From positions 1 to 64,000 of the forward strand of contig CAZPOV010000018.1 of assembly GCA_964588335.1 (NCBI GenBank): a stretch of 64,000 nt of DNA, read 5' to 3'. This document shows positions 7,500 through 16,056 of this stretch, in pieces (the first letter of the stretch is position 1; each line of letters begins with the position of its first letter). The position numbers were made by a program, and so were the translations under genes. The DNA comes from JAGQZY01 sp964588335 (GTDB lineage Bacteria; Bdellovibrionota; Bdellovibrionia; Bdellovibrionales; JAGQZY01). The notes under the pieces were generated by a model. It was not told the DNA's origin. It did not search any database and was given only the letters and a program-made list of their open reading frames with translations.

Positions 7500-8348
7500 T
7501 TACATCATCGGGCGGCAGGCAATCGACCGAATACTTTCAGTAAGAACACCCTGAAGGTCTTGAAAGGTTTCGGCGGCCCGCAAAGTACCAAAGTCATTGA
7601 CGACAAACTCTTCATAAAACGCCGTCAGCGATTCATAGCTCTTTCCTGAAACGGCATCTTGAAAAAGTGGCAAAACGTTCAGACGACGGTCGAGGCTCGG
7701 GCGTGAAGCAAAATCACCGGGGAAGTAGGAAATAAGATCTTCAGGATCGATGTCCAAAGTAATCGGAAGCCCGCTCACCTCAATGCCATTGAAATTTGTT
7801 AGCTCCTGTAATGAGCGAAGCTCCCGTTCTGAAAAAGTCGAGCTGACTCCATCGCCTGAAACCAAAATAGCCCGACGAAATGAGGGATTGCTTTCATCAT
7901 TCACAATAGACAGTGCTGTCTCTAAAGCTTTGGCAATATCGGTGGAACCACCTGTTTCAAAAACCTGATACAGCTCCAGCGACTCTTGGTTGTTCAGCTG
8001 ACCAAAAAAATCAGTCAGTCGAGTTAAATCGGTCGCATCAACGATGTTGCGTGGCTCATACACAACTTTACCTTCTGAGCCAAAAAACACCACCGCGACT
8101 TCGCTGCAACCACATCCTAAAAGTTTATCCTGAACTTCTTGATCAAGCAGTGCGGCTTGGTAGGCGCCCAGCTGGAATGCCATTTCGTGGGACTCCACTG
8201 AGCTTGAAATATCGACGGCTAAAACGATGGACTGATCGGTGGCTGAGTCGACTGCGCTGCAACTGGCGTGGACAAAGTCAAAATTCACCACGTTGAAAAG
8301 TAGTAAGAGGGAACCAATTCTGATCAATAACTTTTTGAACTTCAACAT
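7500..8348 (-). CDS. Secreted von Willebrand factor A protein (DUF1194-like)
   Basis: A 282-residue protein with an N-terminal signal peptide (FVHAS-C) and one vWA domain. The metal-ion site DISSS begins at Asp46, with the later elements GSTDIAKAL and ILVSGDG. The overall pattern resembles DUF1194 proteins, exported vWA proteins of unknown function. Such domains bind protein partners through a divalent metal. An ATG at 8348 and a GTG at 8354 are both possible starts and neither has a strong ribosome binding site. The gene may be co-transcribed with the SLT-like gene 227 bp downstream, though the gap is large. Confidence 0.75.
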   Translation of the reverse strand: MLKFKKLLIRIGSLLLLFNVVNFDFVHASCSAVDSATDQSIVLAVDISSSVESHEMAFQLGAYQAALLDQEVQDKLLGCGCSEVAVVFFGSEGKVVYEPRNIVDATDLTRLTDFFGQLNNQESLELYQVFETGGSTDIAKALETALSIVNDESNPSFRRAILVSGDGVSSTFSERELRSLQELTNFNGIEVSGLPITLDIDPEDLISYFPGDFASRPSLDRRLNVLPLFQDAVSGKSYESLTAFYEEFVVNDFGTLRAAETFQDLQGVLTESIRSIACRPMM

Positions 8349-8462
8349 ATTCACAAAGAGTTAATAACACACCTAAGGCGCGCCTTTAAAGATGTGGTTG
8401 CTTTTCCGCCAAATAATCGGTCAAACCAGTCAATTTTTTCATAGATGTGAAGAAACTTCAGG

Positions 8463-8490
8463 TTGGCGCCAGGCGGGAAGCTGGCGCCAA
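8463..8490 (-). terminator. Strong hairpin after htrA, no T-tract
   Basis: Ten perfectly paired bases (TTGGCGCCAG / CTGGCGCCAA) with an 8-base loop lie 7 bp beyond the protease stop codon. There is no run of T, so it may stabilise the mRNA 3' end or act with other factors. Confidence 0.5.
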
Positions 8491-8497
8491 GGGGGAT

Positions 8498-9976
8498 TTA
8501 CTCCCCTTTAAGTGATATTTTCTTTTCGCCCATAGGTGTGTGCACCCAAAATCGATTCACTCCGGGGCGAAGACCCTGAAGAATCTCCGGCACCGAGTTT
8601 ACGGTTTTGCCATTGACCTTCATAATCACAAACCCAGGCTTAAAGCCGCCACGGGCCGCGGGACTACCGGGGATGACGCCTGAAACAATGGGGCCAAAGG
8701 GAAAGCGGATGGGGACATCGAATTCTCTTCGGTTTCCTGAGGTGCTGGCGACAACATAAAAGCCAAGGTCGTAGGGCACGCCTTTGCCTTTATAATTTTT
8801 TTCTTTTTTAGGATATGTCGGCTCTTCGCTACTGGGTGGTGTGAACCGAGCCATCTGGCCTGGGTCTGGAAAGCTAGTCAAAGTCACTTTGTAAGTGAGC
8901 TTTTGAAATTCCTTTTCCATGGGGCGCATAATTTTAATAGAAACCTCTTTGCCTGGTTCACTGTCTTGAACCATATCGATAAAGTGCTCGGTGTTGCGGA
9001 CGGGTTTGCCGTTGAATTCATAAATGATGTCGTTTTCTTCAAGGCCGGCTTTGGCCGCTGGAAAACCGGGTTCGACACGGGTGATAACAATTCCATTTTT
9101 AGGAATACCGTAATTCAAAGCCACTCGCGGGTGCAGAGTCGCCATTCCGATTCCTAAAAAACCACGCCGAATGGTTCCACCATTTTTCAAGGTGTTGACA
9201 ATTTTTTTGGCGTAGTTTGAAGGAATCGCAAAACCAATCCCTTGAGCTCTGGCATCAATGGCGGTGTTAACGCCAATCACGTAACCCTTGGTGTTCAGCA
9301 AGGGCCCGCCGGAGTTTCCAGGGTTGATGCTGGCATCGGTTTGAATAAATGGAAAGCGGTTGATTTCTTTGATAGCGCGCCCTTTGGCTGAAACAATCCC
9401 GACAGTCATGGAATTGCTATGCCCATAGGGGTTTCCGAAAGCGGCGACATATTCGCCCACTTTCAATCGGTCGCTGTTGCCAAACTTCAAGGGGTGAAGG
9501 TCTTTGGGAGGATTGCGCAATTTTAACACGGCAAGGTCGCCTCGCGGGTCACGGCCTAGGACATCGACATCAAGAAGTTTGCCCTCGCCATTGATTTGCA
9601 CCTGTAATTTGGTGCGCAGGCGTTTGTTATCAACCGGCTGAATCACATGGTAATTGGTAACAATATGCCCCTGTGTATCGATAATAAAACCGGTGCCAAT
9701 GGGGGAGGACTCTTCGTTGCTCTCGCGGGGGTCTTCGTACTGAAAACCGCGACCAAAAAATTCTTCCACAAAGTCGAAAAGAGGGTCGCGCTGCATGCGG
9801 GTGTTGCGGATGTCGAAATCCAAATAAACTCCCACCACCCCGGGTTGGGTGAGGCGCGACATTTCCATCCAAATATTGGCGGGAAGAGGAGGAGTGAGCT
9901 TGGCTTCATCCATGGGAGCACGAGAAAGTGCTGAAAAACTAATCAATAATAAACTGGTAACGACGAGAAGCTTCAT
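8498..9976 (-). CDS. HtrA/Deg family periplasmic serine protease, two PDZ domains
   Basis: A 492-residue exported protease. After a signal peptide (to about residue 20), the trypsin-like domain holds the triad His110 (VTNYHVI), Asp147 (RGDLAVL) and Ser222 (NPGNSGGPL). Two PDZ domains follow, at roughly 260-355 and 405-490. Enzymes of this family degrade or refold damaged envelope proteins and respond to misfolded C-termini through the PDZ domains. The linker between the PDZ domains (about 375-405) is rich in Pro/Lys. The gene overlaps the upstream DUF1844 gene by 4 bp (ATGA), implying translational coupling. Confidence 0.93.
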   Translation of the reverse strand: MKLLVVTSLLLISFSALSRAPMDEAKLTPPLPANIWMEMSRLTQPGVVGVYLDFDIRNTRMQRDPLFDFVEEFFGRGFQYEDPRESNEESSPIGTGFIIDTQGHIVTNYHVIQPVDNKRLRTKLQVQINGEGKLLDVDVLGRDPRGDLAVLKLRNPPKDLHPLKFGNSDRLKVGEYVAAFGNPYGHSNSMTVGIVSAKGRAIKEINRFPFIQTDASINPGNSGGPLLNTKGYVIGVNTAIDARAQGIGFAIPSNYAKKIVNTLKNGGTIRRGFLGIGMATLHPRVALNYGIPKNGIVITRVEPGFPAAKAGLEENDIIYEFNGKPVRNTEHFIDMVQDSEPGKEVSIKIMRPMEKEFQKLTYKVTLTSFPDPGQMARFTPPSSEEPTYPKKEKNYKGKGVPYDLGFYVVASTSGNRREFDVPIRFPFGPIVSGVIPGSPAARGGFKPGFVIMKVNGKTVNSVPEILQGLRPGVNRFWVHTPMGEKKISLKGE

Positions 9977-10227
9977 AGAGATACAAATTTCATTTTCAAA
10001 TCAGAAATCAGTTGATTGATCAATTTTTCTTCTTCATCGGTCCGATTATTCTCTGATTTTTTCTTCAGAACCTCTAATAAATCGATGTTGAATTGGGCCA
10101 TTTTTTTATCGACAGAGGTTTGCCCAGTGGCGGGATCTGGCGCTAAACCCAAGCTCATGGCGGCTGACGAGGCGACCGACAAGACCAAGGTTGAAAAAGT
10201 GGCTTCTAATTGCTGTTGATTGTCCAA
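9973..10227 (-). CDS. DUF1844 family protein
   Basis: An 84-residue protein with the DUF1844 pattern: ATFSTLVLSVASSAAMSLG, then GLAPDPATGQ and VDKKMAQFNIDLLEVLKKKS, with a Glu/Lys-rich helical tail. Its function is unknown. The start is taken as the TTG at 10227, because AAAGGAG lies six bases upstream. The in-frame ATG at 10245 would put that binding site inside the gene and has none of its own. It overlaps htrA by 4 bp, so the two are very likely made together. Confidence 0.8.
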   Translation of the reverse strand: MDNQQQLEATFSTLVLSVASSAAMSLGLAPDPATGQTSVDKKMAQFNIDLLEVLKKKSENNRTDEEEKLINQLISDLKMKFVSL

Positions 10228-10401
10228 GAAATTCTCCTTTGGCATGATTCTATCAATGTAAAGATAAGTATGTGCACTCAGACCGGGCTGTCAATGTCGC
10301 CACTGAGGGACTTTTGCGGGGCGCAAACGGCTAAAAAGATTGATTAACTGAAACTCAATATTGAGAATGATAGGGTCTATCCTTAGATAAGGGGGTCGTG
10401 C

Positions 10402-11391
10402 GTGGATGTTGATGTAATGGCGCTGAATGCAGCCGTTAAAAAAGAGAGTGGATTTGTAGACCAAATGCTCCAAGAGGTGAGCAAGGTCGTGGTCGGTCAA
10501 AAAGAAATGGTCGAAGGTATCGTCATGGGTCTATTGACCGGGGGCCATGTCCTTTTGGAGGGTGTGCCCGGATTGGCGAAAACATTGACCATATCGTCGG
10601 TTTCACAAGCCATCAGTTTGCATTTTCAACGGGTGCAGTTCACCCCAGACTTACTGCCTTCTGACTTGATCGGAACCATGATCTTCAATCCGAAGACGGG
10701 CGAATTCAGTCCCAAGAAAGGACCGATCTTCACCAATATTCTTCTCGCCGATGAGATCAACCGAGCTCCGGCCAAGGTGCAGTCGGCACTGCTTGAGTCG
10801 ATGGCCGAAAAACAAGTGACCATTGGCGATACCACCTACAGATTAGAAAAACCGTTTCTGGTGTTAGCCACCCAGAACCCATTGGAGCAAGAAGGAACTT
10901 ATCCTTTGCCAGAAGCTCAGATGGATCGATTCATGTTTAAAATTGTGGTCGACTATCCCAATAAAGGTGAAGAACTGGAGATCATGAATCGCATGGCCAC
11001 CGACGACACCCCCTCCATGAACTCGGTGATCACCAAAGAGAATCTTTTACGCGCCCGTGAAATGACCGATAAAATTTATGTTGATGATAATGTCAAAACC
11101 TACATTGTCGATCTGGTCATGGCGACTCGTAAACCCGGAGAGTATGGCCTTGGACAGCTGGAGAACATGATCCAGGTGGGGGCTTCGCCGCGTGCGACCA
11201 TCAGTTTAATGCGAGCCTCGAAAGCCAATGCGTTTATTCGTGGGCGGGGTTATGTCACTGCTGAAGACGTCAAAGCAGTGGCCTACAATGTTTTAAGACA
11301 TCGATTGATTCTTACGTTTGAAGCGGAAGCTGAAGAGGTGGTCAGTGAAATGGTCATCAAAGATATGTTGAGTGAAATTGAAGTACCCTAA
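10402..11391 (+). CDS. moxR: MoxR-type AAA+ ATPase
   Basis: A 329-residue MoxR ATPase. The Walker A motif is GVPGLAKT, Walker B is LLADEINRAPAKVQSALLE, sensor 1 is ATQNPLEQEGTYPLPEAQ, and the arginine-containing lid lies near the C-terminus. MoxR proteins act as chaperone-like ATPases on vWA partners, here the DUF58, BatA and BatB proteins encoded directly downstream. The GTG start at 10402 has AAGGGGG six bases upstream. It is the first gene of a seven-gene operon running to 20159. Confidence 0.95.
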   Translation: MDVDVMALNAAVKKESGFVDQMLQEVSKVVVGQKEMVEGIVMGLLTGGHVLLEGVPGLAKTLTISSVSQAISLHFQRVQFTPDLLPSDLIGTMIFNPKTGEFSPKKGPIFTNILLADEINRAPAKVQSALLESMAEKQVTIGDTTYRLEKPFLVLATQNPLEQEGTYPLPEAQMDRFMFKIVVDYPNKGEELEIMNRMATDDTPSMNSVITKENLLRAREMTDKIYVDDNVKTYIVDLVMATRKPGEYGLGQLENMIQVGASPRATISLMRASKANAFIRGRGYVTAEDVKAVAYNVLRHRLILTFEAEAEEVVSEMVIKDMLSEIEVP

Positions 11392-11401
11392 GGAGAGTTG
11401 A

Positions 11402-12277
11402 TTGAGCATACCTGCTGAAGTTTTAAAAAAAATTAAGCTTCTTGAGGTCAACACAAAGAAACTTGTTAATTCAACTTTTGCTGGCCAATACCATTCCCGC
11501 TTCAAGGGGCAGGGGATGACCTTTTCTGATTTCCGGGAGTATGTCCCCGGTGATGATGTGCGTTCTATTTCCTGGAACCTCACCGCCCGCACCGGCAACA
11601 CTTATATCAAAAAGTACGAAGAGGAACGCGAACTAACCATGATCTTGGCGGTCGACGTCAGCGGCTCGGTGAACTTTGGTTCCGAAGAGTATTTCAAAGG
11701 TGAAGTTCTAACTCATCTTTCAGCCCTGTTGGGATTCAGTGCCTCTAAAAACAATGACAATGTCGGCCTCTTACTTTTTAGCGATCAGGTCGAGCACTAT
11801 GTGCCACCTAAAAAAGGTCGTGGTCATATTCAAAGAATTTTAAGAGATTTATATTTCCACCAACCGAAAAGTAAAATGACCAACATTTCTGCTGTCGTCG
11901 AATACCTTTCTGGTGTTTTGAAAAAACGCGGCACAGTTTTCTTGTTCAGCGATTTTATGGATCCATCGCCCTTTGCCACGTCTTTGAAAAGACTGTCGCG
12001 ACGCCACGAAACCATTGCCGTGCAAATTTTTGACCCGATCGAAGAGAACATTCCGTCGATTGGTATGGTTGACTTCATTGATCCGGAATCGGGAGACCTA
12101 CTGACCGTTGACACCTCGTCGCCTGTTTTTAAGCGATACTACCGACAAGAGGTTCTTAATTACCAGCAAAATATCAGTGTTGAACTTCGTAAATCCAAAG
12201 TTGATTTGATCGAGGTCCGTAACGGCGAAGACTTTGTGCAACCCCTGGCGAATTACTTCAAGCGAAGGAAGGGGTAA
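11402..12277 (+). CDS. DUF58 (vWA-like) protein of the MoxR/Bat locus
   Basis: A 291-residue DUF58 protein: the family signature GQGMTFSDFREYVPGDDVRS is followed by ISWNLTAR, then a vWA-like fold with the metal site DVSGS (Asp85). It has no signal peptide, so it is cytoplasmic, and it is probably a substrate or partner of the MoxR ATPase upstream. The TTG start at 11402 is preceded by AAGGAG. It begins 10 bp after moxR and ends in a TAATG overlap with the next gene. Confidence 0.92.
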   Translation: MSIPAEVLKKIKLLEVNTKKLVNSTFAGQYHSRFKGQGMTFSDFREYVPGDDVRSISWNLTARTGNTYIKKYEEERELTMILAVDVSGSVNFGSEEYFKGEVLTHLSALLGFSASKNNDNVGLLLFSDQVEHYVPPKKGRGHIQRILRDLYFHQPKSKMTNISAVVEYLSGVLKKRGTVFLFSDFMDPSPFATSLKRLSRRHETIAVQIFDPIEENIPSIGMVDFIDPESGDLLTVDTSSPVFKRYYRQEVLNYQQNISVELRKSKVDLIEVRNGEDFVQPLANYFKRRKG

Positions 12278-13278
12278 TGGCTAAGGAATTGGCGGATAAA
12301 ATGAAAGAGGCCGCTGATACGCTTGAACAAGCGAAAGCTCAAGCGGCGCCCTCAACTCAAGTCTCTGATGCCAACGAGGTTTCCGAGGATGGCGCCGCCG
12401 ACACTGGCGAGTTGCCGGTGTGGAATTGTCGAGTCGAGGGAGCCCCGCAAGATGAGCAATGGACGGTTGGCGAAATCTTTGGTCTGGTTTGCGAAGGACC
12501 AACAGCGTCTTTTAATTCCACAGAATTAAGCTTTAAAGAAAAAAACAAATCGGGTTATGAGCTTCGTATCCTGGAAGTCAAACAGCAGACTGAAAACAAG
12601 TTGGACATGATAGCGACCACTTATGTTCCCAAGCCTCATCAATTTATGGCCTTAACCATCGAAGACCAAGGCCAACCCGTGGTGAAAGTGGAGCCTTTTA
12701 ATCTGCAGGTCAAAAGTTTGATCACCGACCCCCAGCAAAAGTTTATTGGACCAGCAGCCGCTATTCAAATGAGTTATCCGCTTTGGATTTGGTTGGTTCT
12801 AGGGGCCGTGATATTAGGATCGGCCTTTTTTGGTTTGTTTCGTATCAATCGTCGGACCCAGATGCGACGGGTGATCGAGGAGCTGAAAGCCCATAACACC
12901 GCTCTGGGCGCCTTCAATCAGTTCAATAAAGACTTACGCACTTTAGGTCGCAAACATATTTTCGGCGACGAGAAATCCTGGTCTGAGATGAAGAAACAGC
13001 GTTATCTGGAAAACTTGGATGAGATCTTTCGCATGTATCTTTTGCGAGAGTTCTACGTTCCAGCTCTTGATTGGAATTCCGGGTTGGTGGTTCGCACGAT
13101 CGCAAAGCAAGACAAAAGGAAATTTCAACGTTACGGCACTGATTTGCAAAAGTTCTTAAAAGAGTTGGATCGCGCCAAAGCCGACGTCGAAAAACTGCAA
13201 GTCCACGACTGCCAGCAGCTCACCCAAATGGCAAAGCGAGTGAGTCAGTCGATTTGGCGTGTGCGGAGGGCCTCTTAA
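12277..13278 (+). CDS. Single-pass membrane protein of the Bat locus (DUF4381-like position)
   Basis: A 333-residue protein. The N-terminal 165 residues begin with a charged helix and continue as a beta-rich domain with paired Cys (WNCRVEG, LVCEG). One membrane helix follows at about 170-190 (YPLWIWLVLGAVILGSAFFG), and then a basic helical domain of about 140 residues. There is no cleavable signal. In other bat loci, a membrane protein of the DUF4381 type occupies this slot between the DUF58 gene and batA; sequence similarity alone does not prove the assignment. Its start overlaps the DUF58 stop by one base, so translation is coupled. Confidence 0.7.
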   Translation: MAKELADKMKEAADTLEQAKAQAAPSTQVSDANEVSEDGAADTGELPVWNCRVEGAPQDEQWTVGEIFGLVCEGPTASFNSTELSFKEKNKSGYELRILEVKQQTENKLDMIATTYVPKPHQFMALTIEDQGQPVVKVEPFNLQVKSLITDPQQKFIGPAAAIQMSYPLWIWLVLGAVILGSAFFGLFRINRRTQMRRVIEELKAHNTALGAFNQFNKDLRTLGRKHIFGDEKSWSEMKKQRYLENLDEIFRMYLLREFYVPALDWNSGLVVRTIAKQDKRKFQRYGTDLQKFLKELDRAKADVEKLQVHDCQQLTQMAKRVSQSIWRVRRAS

Positions 13279-13281
13279 AAA

Positions 13282-14286
13282 ATGATTTGGTACTCGGCAT
13301 GGGCCTTTGGCCTTCTCATTTTTCTTTTTATCGCCTTGATCATGCAGGTCTATGCGCGCAAGCGCCGCTATGGCGCTTTGCCGCTGAGCACGCTACCCTT
13401 GGTGAAGAACTTAACAACCAGCTTTCGCGCTCGCTTAAAGTATCTGCCAGACCTACTCAAATATCTGGGGCTGCTTCTTGTGGTCGTCGCTTTGGCTCGC
13501 CCACAAGAGACCGATGAAAAAATCAAGCGCAATGTCGAGGGCATTGACATCATGATCGCACTGGATATTTCACACTCCATGCTGATCGAAGATATGAAAC
13601 CTGAGAATCGTTTGGAGTCGGCAAAAAAAACAATTCACGATTTCGTAGAAAAGCGAATTTCCGATCGTATAGGGATGGTGGTTTTTTCAGGAGAGTCCTA
13701 CACTCGAGTGCCACTGACATTGGATTATCAATTGTTAAAACAGAATATCATGGCTGTTGAAACGTCGACGAATATTAAAATGGGGACCGCCATTGGGGTG
13801 GCACTTGGAAACGCGGTTTCGCGTCTGAATGAATCGACCGCAAAATCGCGGGTGGTGATTCTGTTAACGGACGGAGAAAACAACACCGGTCTCATCGATC
13901 CTCAAACAGCTTTAAAAATTGCCAAGGGTTATGGAGTGCGAATCTACACCATCGGCGTCGGTCGAGATGGCCAGGCGCAATTGCCGATTTACTCCACAGA
14001 TGTTTTGGGCCGCAAAGTGAAACGTTATCAACCGATTCACAGTAAAGTGAACGAGCCCCTGTTAAAGCAATTGGCTGATGAGACGGGTGGAAAATTCTAT
14101 CGCGCCTCCAACACCAATGCTTTGGAAGGTGTGTTCTCTGAAATCGATGAGCTTGAAAAAACTAAGATCGAAGAAAACCGGTTCACTCAATACACCGAAA
14201 TGTTCCAAAACATATTGCTCTGGGCGTTTATTCTTTATGCTTTGGGCGCTTTGCTGCAGTTCACTGTTTTAAGGAGGGGCGTCTAG
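13282..14286 (+). CDS. batA: BatA: inner-membrane vWA protein
   Basis: A 334-residue protein with two N-terminal membrane helices (about 6-24 and 58-72), the family tag ALARPQ and a vWA domain whose metal site is DISHS (Asp95). The later elements are MGTAIGVAL and ILLTDGENN, and a C-terminal membrane helix closes the chain (about 310-328). This is the BatA/BatB layout (Bacteroides aerotolerance). The vWA domain faces the periplasm and is thought to assemble with BatB, BatD and MoxR into an envelope complex. It ends one base before the next ATG. Confidence 0.93.
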   Translation: MIWYSAWAFGLLIFLFIALIMQVYARKRRYGALPLSTLPLVKNLTTSFRARLKYLPDLLKYLGLLLVVVALARPQETDEKIKRNVEGIDIMIALDISHSMLIEDMKPENRLESAKKTIHDFVEKRISDRIGMVVFSGESYTRVPLTLDYQLLKQNIMAVETSTNIKMGTAIGVALGNAVSRLNESTAKSRVVILLTDGENNTGLIDPQTALKIAKGYGVRIYTIGVGRDGQAQLPIYSTDVLGRKVKRYQPIHSKVNEPLLKQLADETGGKFYRASNTNALEGVFSEIDELEKTKIEENRFTQYTEMFQNILLWAFILYALGALLQFTVLRRGV

Positions 14287-16056
14287 ATGTTTCGTTTTGC
14301 TGATCAGTCTTGGTTTCTCGCTTTCTTCGTGCTGGCTGCGATGGTTGTCTACTTTATTTTCAACTCGAAAATGATGGAGAGAAAATTAAAGAAGACGTTT
14401 GGGAAAATGGCGCCATTTTTTACAGCTCGGTTTTCGTTTTTTAAAAAGAACGTCAAGTTTGTTTTAATCGTTGTCGCTCTATCATTTATGATTATCGCCT
14501 TGGCGCGCCCGCAGATGGGCAAAGGCAAACGTCAAATCACCAGTCAAGGTGTGGAGTTGATGATTGCCGTCGATGTTTCTAAAAGTATGCTGTCAGAAGA
14601 TGTGAAGCCGTCGCGTTTAGAGCATGCAAAAAAAGAAATTTCCCATCTTCTTAATATTTTAGGCGGCGATAAGGTTGGTATTTTAGCTTTTGCCGGTTCC
14701 GCCGTTCTGTTATCTCCCATGACCACCGATAAATCAGCCCTGAAGATGTTTTTAGAAACTTTGTCACCGCAGAGTGTAGAAACTCAAGGAACGGAGTTGG
14801 CCAAAGCCCTGCGTGAGGCCCATGAAGCCTTTAAGCGGGGTGGGGAAGAGGTCGGGCCCAACCAAAAAATGACCCGTGTTGTGATCTTAATCTCTGATGG
14901 CGAAGACCACGAAGAGGGTGCGATCAAAGCCGCCGGTGAACTGGCCGATGATGGTGTCCGCGTTTTCACAATGGCGTTTGGCTCTGAGCGTGGCGGAAAA
15001 ATTCCCAAGCGGGATGCCCGTGGGTTGTTAAAGGGCTATGTGCGCAGCCGCGGTGGTGAAGAGATTATCACAAAAGTGAATGATGAAATGATGAAGCAGT
15101 TGGCGCGAGCCGGAAAAGGCAGTTTTTATCATGTGACTTTTGGCGGCAGTCAGATGAAACGTCTGAAAGAGGATTTGGATAAACTTGAAAAAGCAGAGTT
15201 TGATTCTCTGACATCAGAAAGTTTTGATGAGCGCTACCAGTTACCTCTATTTTTTGCTTTTCTGTTTGCCTTGATTGAGCTGTTTATCGGTACTCGACGT
15301 CGCAACCTTGGCGAATGGAAAGGACGTTTCGCCAAAGGATCAGCGACAATTCTGGCCGCATTTCTGCTTCAGCCTTCGAGTCCGGCCGAGGCGGCTATCG
15401 GCGTCGACCAAGAGATCGCATTGGGATCGCAGTTTGGTTTAGGAGAAATTTGGAAAAACAATACCGGAACCGAGTATCAAAAACAAAAAAAGTTCCTAGA
15501 AGCTCAAGATCAATTTGTCGAATTGCTTTCTGACCATCCGTTTCAGCCTGTTTATCAATACAATCTGGGAACCTCTTTCATATTTGTCGAAGAGCGAAAC
15601 AAAGCGATTCAAATGTTTGAAGAGATTCTTAGCAGGAAACCTGTTCCTCCCGCCGTTGAGTTTTTGGCCCTGTTCAATTTGGGATTTCTTTATTCGGCTG
15701 AAGAAGGTGGAGATATCGAAAAAGCCCTGGATTACTTTCAAAAAGCTTTGGCTTTCAATCCGCAAAGTCAGGAGATCAAAATCAATATCGAATTGCTCAT
15801 GCGAGGAGGCAAGGGCGGTGGTAAGGGCGATAAAGAGGATGAAGATAAGTCGAAAGAGCAAGGCGAAGACGGCGAACAACCCAAAGAACCACAAAAGTTT
15901 ACCAACAAAAAACAGCCCAATCAGTTTGATAGTAAAGACATGTCAAAAAATGATGTGAAGAAAATTCTAGAAGAGTTAAAAAAACAGGAGCAGCGGATTC
16001 GCGCCAAGCATGATCGTAAAGGTGGAAAGGAGGCCGACCGTGACAAGAACTGGTAG
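14287..16056 (+). CDS. batB: BatB-type vWA protein fused to a TPR (BatC-like) domain
   Basis: A 589-residue protein. Residues 1-330 match BatB: two membrane helices, ALARPQ, a vWA domain with DVSKS at Asp96, and a closing membrane helix near 315-330. A second hydrophobic segment near 350-370 leads to tetratricopeptide-like repeats (about 395-500, for example PVYQYNLGTSFIF and ALDYFQKALAFNPQS). The tail is extremely charged, Lys/Glu/Asp-rich and probably disordered (about 505-589). In Bacteroides, BatB and BatC (TPR) are separate genes; here they appear joined. The next gene starts inside its last codons. Confidence 0.92.
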   Translation: MFRFADQSWFLAFFVLAAMVVYFIFNSKMMERKLKKTFGKMAPFFTARFSFFKKNVKFVLIVVALSFMIIALARPQMGKGKRQITSQGVELMIAVDVSKSMLSEDVKPSRLEHAKKEISHLLNILGGDKVGILAFAGSAVLLSPMTTDKSALKMFLETLSPQSVETQGTELAKALREAHEAFKRGGEEVGPNQKMTRVVILISDGEDHEEGAIKAAGELADDGVRVFTMAFGSERGGKIPKRDARGLLKGYVRSRGGEEIITKVNDEMMKQLARAGKGSFYHVTFGGSQMKRLKEDLDKLEKAEFDSLTSESFDERYQLPLFFAFLFALIELFIGTRRRNLGEWKGRFAKGSATILAAFLLQPSSPAEAAIGVDQEIALGSQFGLGEIWKNNTGTEYQKQKKFLEAQDQFVELLSDHPFQPVYQYNLGTSFIFVEERNKAIQMFEEILSRKPVPPAVEFLALFNLGFLYSAEEGGDIEKALDYFQKALAFNPQSQEIKINIELLMRGGKGGGKGDKEDEDKSKEQGEDGEQPKEPQKFTNKKQPNQFDSKDMSKNDVKKILEELKKQEQRIRAKHDRKGGKEADRDKNW

